From Rhodospirillaceae bacterium (GTDB lineage Bacteria > Pseudomonadota > Alphaproteobacteria > Thalassobaculales > Thalassobaculaceae): DNA of 64,000 nucleotides. Shown in pieces: positions 56,427 to 64,000 of this stretch; positions within the stretch are counted from its first letter, which is position 1; each line of letters opens with the position of its first letter. Under the pieces are notes generated by a model. It was not told where the DNA came from, did no database searches, and saw only the letters and a program-made list of their open reading frames with translations. A program made the position numbers and the translations under genes. The stretch is taken from positions 47,827-111,826 of the forward strand of contig JAGYJX010000027.1 of NCBI GenBank assembly GCA_018401495.1, written 5' to 3'.

Positions 56427-57554
56427 AGCCCGGCCTCCCAGTCGTCGATCATCACCAGCATCGCCTCCAGGCAGCTTCCGGCGAGCTTCACGCTGCGCTC
56501 GGGCGACCAGCCGACCTCCGGCATCGGGTTGTTGGCGGCGTCCTTGAACGGCATCTCCAGGGTCATCGCCGCGCACCGGAAGGTGTTGGCGAGGTGACCC
56601 GGTGGAGGTGGTCAGGTTGCCCTGCCCCGGCGCCGGCTTCGGGTAGCCGTGCTCGACCTGGAAGTCGGGCGTCAGCCGCGCCAGCTCGCCCTTGTAGCGG
56701 GTCAGGCGGGCGAGGTGCGCCTCGCTGACGTTCGGCACCCCCTCGTAGCCGGCGATGAAGTTGTAGGGCAGCGCCTCGTCGCCGTGCACGTCCAGGCACA
56801 TCGCGATCCCCGTCTGCTCCATCCGGCGCACCACGTGGAACACCTCGGGGCTGTTGGTCGGCGACGGGTCGCGCCACTCGCGGTTCAGGTTGGCGCCGGT
56901 GGCGTTGGTGCGCAGATGTCCGCGGAACACGCCGTCGGGGTTCATGTTCGGCACCACCCGCAGGGTGGCACGGGCCATGATGGCGCGGGCGACCGGGTCG
57001 TGGGGATCCAGCAACCGGTCGACCAGCCCCTCCATGAACCAGCCGCACATCGACTCGCCCGGATGCTGCCGCCCGATCACCCAGAGCGGTTTCGGCCCCG
57101 ACCCGAAGGTCAGCATGTCGAGGTCGCGGCCCTCGACGGTGGCGCCGAGCCGGTCGAGCCGACCGGTGCCGCGCGCCTGGGCCCGCGCCACCAGATCCTC
57201 GTGACGGTCCAGCGAGTACGGCGCGAAATACGCGAACCACACGGCGTCGGCGTCGGGAGTGTGCCTGATGGTCAAGGCGCCGCCGTCGTAGTCGGTATCG
57301 ACCCGGCGCCAGTTCACGCGGTCGGTCGAGGCGACGGCCCGGTAGCCTTCCCAGCCCTTCGGGTAGCTGGCGGCGCCGGCGTTCTCGATGCGCAGCGCCA
57401 GCTTCACGCCGCGCGCGCCCGACACCCGGAAGTGGAACCACTGGAAGAAGTCGGCGGCGGCGTCCTTGACGATGCGCAGCCGGACGGCATCCGGGCTGGC
57501 GGCGGCGACGACCTCGATGTTGCCGGAGTCGAACTGGCTGGAGATATGGATCAC
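56423..57554 (-). CDS. M14 carboxypeptidase, cytosolic-carboxypeptidase (CCP)-like, frameshifted
   Basis: The product is 376 residues. GTG 57554 follows GAGGAGACACC. Residues 1-120 form the beta-sandwich domain found before the catalytic domain in cytosolic carboxypeptidases (FDSGNIEVV, FFQWFHFRVSGARGVKLALR); the zinc site is GRQHPGESMCGWFMEG and the later His in CLDVHGDEALPYNF. One extra A at 56597 breaks the frame before the C-terminus; without it the end reads TGHLANTFRCAAMTLEMPFKD. CCPs remove C-terminal or side-chain glutamates; the substrate in this bacterium is unknown. Confidence 0.88.
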
Positions 57555-57687
57555 GGTGTCTCCTCGGGCGGCGGAGCGGAGACGGTAGTCCGACATCCCC
57601 CGCCTGAAAAGCCGGGCGCGCGCGACCGGCGACAGGGATACACTGCGGCTGTCGAGATCGACCGCAGCCGACGCCCCGGAGCAAGCC

Positions 57688-58092
57688 ATGCCGTTTCCGA
57701 TCACCGGACTCTACGCCGGGCTCGCCGCCCTGCTCCTGGTCGCGCTGTCGCTCCGGGTGATCCGGGCGCGTTACGCCACCCGCATCGAGATCGGCGACGG
57801 CGGCGACGCCGGCCTGACCCGGCGGATCCGCGCCCAGGCGAACTTCGTCGAGTACGTCCCGCTGGCGCTGGTGGTGATCGCCATGGCCGAGGCCAACGGC
57901 GCCGACGGACGCCTCCTGCACGGTCTCGGCGCGGCGCTGATCGTCGGCCGGATCGCCCACGCGATCGGCTTCGTGGCCAAGGCGGGTCCGGGGGTTGGCA
58001 GGGCCATCGGCATGGCCCTGACCTACGGGGTGCTGATCGTCGGCGGCGCGGTGACGCTCGCGCAGGCGCTCGGTTGGCCGGCGGCCGGCTGA
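57688..58092 (+). CDS. MAPEG family membrane protein
   Basis: A 134-residue integral membrane protein with four helices. The MAPEG motif is RIRAQANFVEYVPLALVVIAMAEANG, with the glutathione-binding Arg/Asn/Glu; VGRIAHAIGF follows. Members bind glutathione or process lipid-like electrophiles in the membrane. It is a single gene, divergent from the CCP-like gene by 133 bases. Confidence 0.93.
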   Translation: MPFPITGLYAGLAALLLVALSLRVIRARYATRIEIGDGGDAGLTRRIRAQANFVEYVPLALVVIAMAEANGADGRLLHGLGAALIVGRIAHAIGFVAKAGPGVGRAIGMALTYGVLIVGGAVTLAQALGWPAAG

Positions 58093-58093
58093 C

Positions 58094-59494
58094 TCAGGAA
58101 TCGATCTGGGGCGCGTGCGCCGTCCAGAGCCGCAGGTCACACCCGAGGAACGGCAGGTCGGCGGGACCGCCGTCGGCGTGGCCGACGGTCCAGTCCGGCA
58201 GAGCCGGCAGACCGTCGACGCCGGTCGCCGAGGCGCCGTCCAGGGTCGACCACGGCGCCTCGTCTCCCATCCGCAGCAGCACGCCGCCCGGCCCCATCCC
58301 GCCGTGCAGCGCGACCTGCAGGTCGAACGGCCGGCCCGGCGGCAGGGGCGGGCCAAGCCAATAGTGCGGGCTTCGGCCGGGAGCCGGGTTGACGCCGACG
58401 ATGACCGTCACCCGCTGGTCCGGGCCGCTGAGCCCGATCCACAGCGGCGCCATGGCCGGGCCGGCGCGGCGCGCCGTCAGCCACGTCTGCCGCACCGCCG
58501 TACCGGCCGGCGCCGCCACCCCGGCGATCCGCCAGGCCCGGATGGCGGCCGGCACCGGCCCGGCTGCCAGCTTCTCGGCGTCCGGTGCCGCCTGCCCGCC
58601 GGCCGCCAACGGCGACCACGACGCGCTCGGCGGCAACGCAGGCGGCCAGGACAGTGCCTCCCGCACCCGGCCTTCAGCGTCGATGACGCGGTAGCGCAGG
58701 CCCTCGCCGTCGATCGCGGCGGTGAGGCAGTGCAGGTACTCGGTCCCTTCCGGCATGCGGTGGGCGGTGCCGGCGCCGGCCGTGGTCACCTGCAGCACGC
58801 CCTGGCGCACCTGCACGTCGAAGGCCAGGATGTGGCTGCAGAGATAGGCAAGCACCCGATGTCGGACCAGCGCCGCCCAGAACGGTTCGGCGTGCGGCGG
58901 GCCGATCTCGCGCTGGAAGGCGCCGCTGTAGCCGTTGACCGGGAACACCGGGTGGTGCCCGATCACCAGCTTGGTGCGGGCGTCGGCGTGCGCCGCCAGG
59001 GTGGCGTCGAGCCACTCGGTCTCGACATGCCCCTCGCCGCCGAGGCCGGACCACAGGGTGTGCACGAACACCATCAGCAGGTCGCCGCGCCGCACCCAGT
59101 AGCTCAGGCCATCCTGCCCCGGCGGGCCGTTGCGCGGCAGGTGCGCCATCACCTCGGCGTAGACCCGTTCGCTGGCCGGATCCCAGGTGGTGTGGTTGGC
59201 GGTGGTGTGGAACAGCGGGATGCGGGCACGGTCGAGCCAGGCCATCTCGACCTCGAACCAGTGCCGCCACTGCGCCCGCAGCGCCGCCTCGTCGCGGGTC
59301 AGCCCGACGATCTCGTCGCCGGGAAACACCACGAATTCCGGCGCCGGCGACAGCCTTGCCACCACCGAATTGATCGCCGCGAAGGTCCGCTCGTGCAGCG
59401 CCCCGGGCACGCCCGAGCAGGAATCGCCGTAGACGACGAAACGGTGTCCGGGTCCACGCGGCGCCAGGCCCGCCAGCGGCCGGCCGGCCGTCAC
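58094..59494 (-). CDS. Metallophosphoesterase with C-terminal LamG-like domain
   Basis: A 466-residue protein from GTG 59494, overlapping the upstream stop (GTGA). The calcineurin-like phosphoesterase part has FVVYGDSCSG, VVFPGDEIVGL, TTANHTTWD, IGHHPVFP and LCSHILAFD; the first motif has Ser instead of the usual His (GDxH). After a Pro/Ala-rich linker at about residues 270-310, a beta-rich domain (APLWIGLSGPDQRVTVIVGV to LGCDLRLWTA) resembles LamG/concanavalin-like sugar-binding folds. No signal peptide is evident. Substrate is unknown. The stop is 1 base from the MAPEG gene stop (convergent). Confidence 0.8.
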   Translation of the reverse strand: MTAGRPLAGLAPRGPGHRFVVYGDSCSGVPGALHERTFAAINSVVARLSPAPEFVVFPGDEIVGLTRDEAALRAQWRHWFEVEMAWLDRARIPLFHTTANHTTWDPASERVYAEVMAHLPRNGPPGQDGLSYWVRRGDLLMVFVHTLWSGLGGEGHVETEWLDATLAAHADARTKLVIGHHPVFPVNGYSGAFQREIGPPHAEPFWAALVRHRVLAYLCSHILAFDVQVRQGVLQVTTAGAGTAHRMPEGTEYLHCLTAAIDGEGLRYRVIDAEGRVREALSWPPALPPSASWSPLAAGGQAAPDAEKLAAGPVPAAIRAWRIAGVAAPAGTAVRQTWLTARRAGPAMAPLWIGLSGPDQRVTVIVGVNPAPGRSPHYWLGPPLPPGRPFDLQVALHGGMGPGGVLLRMGDEAPWSTLDGASATGVDGLPALPDWTVGHADGGPADLPFLGCDLRLWTAHAPQIDS

Positions 59495-59742
59495 CCGCCG
59501 CGGCGCTGCCGGCGCCACAGCTCGATGATGTACAGCGCGAAGCCGAACACCACGCCGGCCATGATGTTGCCGGCGATGCTGTCGCTGTCCAGCGGTCGCG
59601 CCGGGCCGAACAGCCCGATCGTCTGGATCACGCACAGCATGACCGCGAAGATCACGCCATTGACCACGCCGCGCACCATCGGGCGCTGCCAGAGGCCGGG
59701 TTCAGGGGATGCGGGTGGGGTCGGATCAGCCATGACGACCAT
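59491..59742 (-). CDS. Small membrane protein, unknown function
   Basis: An 83-residue protein with two hydrophobic segments (VVNGVIFAVMLCVIQTIGLF and AGNIMAGVVFGFALYIIEL) and a basic C-terminus. It is coupled by overlap to the phosphoesterase downstream. ATG 59733 is an alternative start 9 bases in. I do not recognise a family. Confidence 0.7.
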   Translation of the reverse strand: MVVMADPTPPASPEPGLWQRPMVRGVVNGVIFAVMLCVIQTIGLFGPARPLDSDSIAGNIMAGVVFGFALYIIELWRRQRRGG

Positions 59743-59774
59743 TCTACCGGCGCGCCCGGCGGCCGTTAACCCCC

Positions 59775-60683
59775 TCAGCGCGCGAACACCAGAAGGACGA
59801 TGATGCCGCCACCGACCAGCGACATGCCGACAAGTTCACGCGCCGTCGAGCGCTCGCGGAAGATCAGGGTCGACACCAGGATCGCGAAGATGAACTCGAT
59901 CTGGCCGACCGCCTTGACGTAGGCGGCGCGCTCGATGGTCATGGCGGTGAACCAGCCGCCGGATCCGATGGCGCTGGTCAGGCCGACGAACACGCAGGCC
60001 TTCCAGGCTCGCGCCATCGCCGGCAGCTCGTGGGACCGGGTCGCCAGGATGTAGCCGCCGAGCACCACCGTCTGGATGGTCACCACGGTGACCAGCGTCA
60101 GCGACGCGGTGGTGAGGAAGTCGGCATCCTCCAGCGACAGGCTGGCGCGGCGCAGGAACAGCGAGGCGAGCGCGAAGAACAGCCCCGACAGCACGCCGAT
60201 GCCGGCCGCCCGGTTCAGGCCGGAGCGGATTAGCGCCATCCCCGAGACGCCCTGCTTGGCGAGGCTGATCAGCACCACGCCGGCGACGCTGGCCACGATC
60301 GCCACCCAGCCGGCGGCGTCGATCACCTCGCCGAACAGGCTGGCCCCGACCAGCGCCGTCAGGAACGCCTCGGTGCGGGCGTAGGAGGTGCCGACCGCGA
60401 AGTTGCGCAGCGAGAACAGGTGGACCAGCAGGACGGTGGCGATGATCTGCGCCGCCGCGGTGCCGGCGCACCACAGGAAGAACGTGGCGTGCAGGGTCGG
60501 CAGCGGGTCCGCCCGGTCGGCGGTCGCGACCAGCAGGTAGCCGATGACGAACGGCAGGCCGAACACGAACCGCACCCAGGTCGCCGACCACGACGACATG
60601 GAACCCGCCAGATGCTTCTGGCCGGCTGTGCGCGCGGTCTGCGCCGCCGCCGCCATGATCGACAACCAGACCCAGAGCGCCAT
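59775..60683 (-). CDS. EamA/DMT-family transporter
   Basis: A 302-residue inner-membrane transporter with ten helices. The first segment is WVWLSIMAAAAQTARTAGQK; the EamA ending is EFIFAILVSTLIFRERSTARELVGMSLVGGGIIVLL. ATG 60683 is chosen over TTG 60689. The protein is intact. Substrate unknown. It is 33 bases upstream of the small membrane protein. Confidence 0.87.
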   Translation of the reverse strand: MALWVWLSIMAAAAQTARTAGQKHLAGSMSSWSATWVRFVFGLPFVIGYLLVATADRADPLPTLHATFFLWCAGTAAAQIIATVLLVHLFSLRNFAVGTSYARTEAFLTALVGASLFGEVIDAAGWVAIVASVAGVVLISLAKQGVSGMALIRSGLNRAAGIGVLSGLFFALASLFLRRASLSLEDADFLTTASLTLVTVVTIQTVVLGGYILATRSHELPAMARAWKACVFVGLTSAIGSGGWFTAMTIERAAYVKAVGQIEFIFAILVSTLIFRERSTARELVGMSLVGGGIIVLLVFAR

Positions 60684-60795
60684 CGACAATTCCTCCCGCC
60701 CCGCCGTTATGGCGCGCCCAAGAGGGGGTTCATAGCGCGGAAATGCGGGAGCCGTTTTGCGGCGAGCCGGCAGCGGACCAGCCGACGGAGCGGTG

Positions 60796-60843
60796 GGTGG
60801 ATCCCGGCGCTCCGCGGCGTTGCCGCTCCGGCCGGGATGACGT
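60796..60843 (-). repeat. REP-like palindromic repeat
   Basis: GGTGGATCCCGG opens and CCGGGATGACG closes; the centre GCTCCGCGGCG...CCGCTCC is also palindromic. It is the reverse orientation of the copy at 60873, forming a pair. Confidence 0.7.
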
Positions 60844-60872
60844 CAGAGTGGGGAGGCCCTTTCTCTCTTTTG

Positions 60873-60922
60873 TCGTCATCCCGGACCGGGACGCCGAAGG
60901 CGGCACGGAGCCGGGACCCACA
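60873..60922 (+). repeat. REP-like palindromic repeat
   Basis: CGTCATCCCGGACCGGGACGCC ... GGAGCCGGGACCCACA. It is paired with the copy at 60796 and lies just downstream of the 3-hydroxyacyl-CoA dehydrogenase stop. Confidence 0.75.
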
Positions 60923-60945
60923 CGCCGCTCGACCGGTCGGCCGCC

Positions 60946-62457
60946 TCACCCATCCGTGTGCGCCGGCAGCCCCAGCAGCGCCCGACGGCGCAGCCACAGC
61001 GACGGGCGGTAGCGCGGGTCGCCGGTCGCCTCGTGGATCGCCGACAGGATCGCGTGGGTGCGCGCCACGCCCATCTCCTCGGCGATCTCCAGCGGGCCGA
61101 GCGGGTAGTTCAGGCCGAGCTTCATGGCGGTGTCGATGTCGGCCGGGGTCGCCAGGCCGATCTGCGCCATCTCGCAGCCGAGGTTGGCGATCATCGCCCG
61201 CATCCGCTGCAGGATGAACCCGGGCGAATCCTTGATCACCGTCGGCGCCACGCCGGCGCGGGCGAACGCCGCCGCCACCGCGTCGCGGTAGCGCGGGTCG
61301 GCGCCGGGCGCGGTCATCAGGGTCACCCGCCGGGAGGTGTCGCCGGTGGTGTCGATGGCGACCAGCCGACGGGGGTCGGTGCCGGTGCGGGCGCAGAAGC
61401 CGGTGGCGTCCTCGCCGTACAGCGCCGCCACCACCGGCGTGGCGCCGTCGTCGGCGCGCGCCGCCAGCCTGCAGCGCTCCAGCAGTTCGTCGAGGGCGGC
61501 ATCGCCGCCGGTGGCGACCTGCACGGCGATCGCCGGCACCGCCTCGCTGGCGTGGTCCGGGCTCGGCGGGTCCACGACGTTGCCCTTGGCGTCGTAGCGG
61601 TAGTGGCCCTGGCCGGTCTTGCGCCCGAACCGGCCGGCGTCGAACAACGCGCGGTGCTGCGGCGTGGTGCGCAGCCGGGGATCGTTCAGGAACTGCTCGA
61701 ACACGATCATCGACACCGGGTAGTTCACGTCGATCCCGGTCAGGTCCATGAGCTGGAACGGCCCCATGCGGAAATGCCCGCAATCGCGCATCACCGCGTC
61801 GACCTGGGCGGGCGTCGCCACCCCTTCGTGCTGCAGCTGCAGGCCCTCGGTGGTGAAGGCGCGGCCGCCGTGGTTGACCAGGAAGCCCGGCGAATCCTTG
61901 ACCACCACCGGCGTCCGGCCGAGCCGCTCGCCGACCGTCACCAGCGCCTCGATCACCGCCGGGTCGGTGGCCGGCCCCTGGATGACCTCGACCAGCCGCA
62001 TCAGCGGCACCGGGTTGAAGAAGTGCAGGCCGGCGATCCGGCCGGGCTGCGCCGCCCCCCGCGCGATCGAGCCGATCGGCAGCGACGAGGTGTTGGACGC
62101 CAGGATGGCGTCGGCCGCCACCACCGCCTCCAGCTCGGCGAACAGCGCGCGCTTGACCTCGAGGTCCTCGAACACCGCCTCGATCACCACCCCGGCCGGC
62201 GCCAGGTCGGCGATGCCGCCGGCCACCGTCAGCGCCTCGCGCATCGCCGCCGCCGCCCCGGCCTCCAGCGTGCCCTTCTCGACCAGCCGGTCGAGCCGGC
62301 CGAGCACCGCGTCGCGCCCGGCCGCCGCACCGCCCTCGCGGGCGTCGTAGGCGATCACCCGCAGGCCGCCCTGCAGCGCCACCTGGATGATCCCCTGCCC
62401 CATGGCGCCGCAACCGACGACCCCGACGACGAGGCTCTGGGCGTTGGGGTCGATCAT
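60946..62457 (-). CDS. paaH: 3-hydroxyacyl-CoA dehydrogenase (PaaH/PaaC type)
   Basis: A 503-residue NAD enzyme. The cofactor site is VVGVVGCGAMGQGIIQVAL at the N-terminus; the catalytic His is in IAGLHFFNPVPLMRLVE; and two C-terminal dimerisation domains are present, with VVKDSPGFLVNH and the matching VIKDSPGFILQRM. That doubled C-terminus and the length fit PaaH/PaaC of phenylacetate breakdown rather than the short HBD form. A thiolase of the 3-oxoadipyl-CoA type lies directly upstream. ATG 62457 has GGGAGG upstream. Confidence 0.88.
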   Translation of the reverse strand: MIDPNAQSLVVGVVGCGAMGQGIIQVALQGGLRVIAYDAREGGAAAGRDAVLGRLDRLVEKGTLEAGAAAAMREALTVAGGIADLAPAGVVIEAVFEDLEVKRALFAELEAVVAADAILASNTSSLPIGSIARGAAQPGRIAGLHFFNPVPLMRLVEVIQGPATDPAVIEALVTVGERLGRTPVVVKDSPGFLVNHGGRAFTTEGLQLQHEGVATPAQVDAVMRDCGHFRMGPFQLMDLTGIDVNYPVSMIVFEQFLNDPRLRTTPQHRALFDAGRFGRKTGQGHYRYDAKGNVVDPPSPDHASEAVPAIAVQVATGGDAALDELLERCRLAARADDGATPVVAALYGEDATGFCARTGTDPRRLVAIDTTGDTSRRVTLMTAPGADPRYRDAVAAAFARAGVAPTVIKDSPGFILQRMRAMIANLGCEMAQIGLATPADIDTAMKLGLNYPLGPLEIAEEMGVARTHAILSAIHEATGDPRYRPSLWLRRRALLGLPAHTDG

Positions 62458-62501
62458 GGCGGGAGGTCTCCTGCTTGTCTGTTGGTGGTCAGCCAAGTTC
62501 T

Positions 62502-62546
62502 TGGGTCCCGGATCGGCCGCGCGCCGCGCGCCCGTCCGGGATGACG
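62502..62546 (-). repeat. REP-like palindromic repeat
   Basis: TGGGTCCCGGATCGG ... CGTCCGGGATGACGA, reverse orientation to the copy at 62580; the pair fills the 183-base gap between the dehydrogenase and thiolase genes. Confidence 0.75.
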
Positions 62547-62579
62547 ACGGGAAGGTGGCACCTTCCGGGTCTTGCTTAT

Positions 62580-62608
62580 CGTCATCCCGGCCTTGAGCCG
62601 GGACCCAC
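62580..62608 (+). repeat. REP-like palindromic repeat (short unit)
   Basis: CGTCATCCCGG and CCGGGACCC flank only a CTTGAG centre, giving the shortest and most perfect copy of the family in the window. Confidence 0.75.
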
Positions 62609-62640
62609 CCACCGCCCCAGGCCCCTTCCCGAACCGGCGG

Positions 62641-63849
<1,209 letters not shown>

Positions 63850-63966
63850 GGCGTCCTCCGGATGGTTTGTCGGTCGGCGCTGGTGACGGCGCCGGGTTGC
63901 CGCGGACGGTGCCACGCGCGGGGGCCGGGGGTCAATTCGGGGGCTCTGCCCCGCCCCCTGTCGCCG

Positions 63967-64000
63967 TCACCCGGCGATCACGATCTTGCCGAAGTGGCCG
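63967..64000 (-). CDS. C-terminal end of an MDR/zinc-type dehydrogenase (cut by window)
   Basis: Only the last ten codons and stop lie inside the window: GHFGKIVIAG. HFGKIV at the very C-terminus is typical of medium-chain dehydrogenase/reductases (quinone oxidoreductase, crotonyl-CoA reductase-like). The rest is outside the window, so this rests on a short match. Confidence 0.45.
   Translation of the reverse strand, partial: GHFGKIVIAG

Overview
The window is GC-rich, densely packed DNA with GTG/TTG starts, strong GGAGG-type ribosome binding sites and many 4-base ATGA/GTGA gene junctions. Gene content points to a free-living alphaproteobacterium, most like the Rhodospirillales: an Rrf2 regulator followed by sufB-C-D-S-T-A, a soluble chemoreceptor with a C-terminal sensor, a short PAS protein, DUF1194 and DUF2459 proteins, and an ATM1-type exporter. 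That assignment is inference from gene content. I see no rRNA, tRNA, CRISPR, transposase or phage genes; the window reads as chromosomal.

Layout. 0-13 kb: mixed metabolism (class II aldolase, YcgN, VOC protein, amidase, N-acyl-D-amino-acid deacylase, succinylglutamate desuccinylase-like protein, AbrB-family membrane protein, SDR, periplasmic binding protein, ChrA). 12.8-25.5 kb: a polyamine island with a PotFGHI-type importer, a class III aminotransferase, two divergent gamma-glutamylputrescine-synthetase-like proteins, a PuuB-like oxidoreductase, and a soluble chemoreceptor between them. 25.5-37.5 kb: alanine dehydrogenase, EamA transporter, HigBA and MazEF modules, a thiamine-diphosphate transketolase/PDH-E1-like enzyme, tartronate semialdehyde reductase, an ATM1-type ABC exporter, threonine aldolase and a GST, with palindromic repeats in the gaps. 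38-44.2 kb: the SUF iron-sulfur operon, its Rrf2 regulator with a palindromic operator, and a terminator. 44.2-51.4 kb: an EAL protein, a 2-oxoglutarate/IPNS-type oxygenase, two unrecognised proteins reading divergently, DUF1194 and an ArsB/SLC13 permease. 51.4-57.6 kb: XRE-cupin regulator, [2Fe-2S] protein, FAD protein, and nearby a DAO-type oxidase, which together resemble a three-part amino-acid dehydrogenase; then ArsC/Spx and a cytosolic-carboxypeptidase-like M14 enzyme. 57.7-64 kb: MAPEG, metallophosphoesterase, EamA transporter, 3-hydroxyacyl-CoA dehydrogenase, 3-oxoadipyl-CoA-type thiolase, and the tail of an MDR dehydrogenase.

Thirteen genes carry exactly one reading-frame break. In each, one added or removed base restores a full-length family member whose length is a whole number of codons. 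Most breaks sit in short C or G runs and they include sufS and sufD, which should be needed by the cell. I read these mostly as consensus-sequence indels rather than gene decay, and annotate each as one gene. No clearly new system is proved here. The best leads are the chemoreceptor inside the polyamine island, the split three-part oxidoreductase, the bacterial cytosolic-carboxypeptidase homologue, the unknown divergent pair at 47.6 kb, and the BIME-like repeat family.
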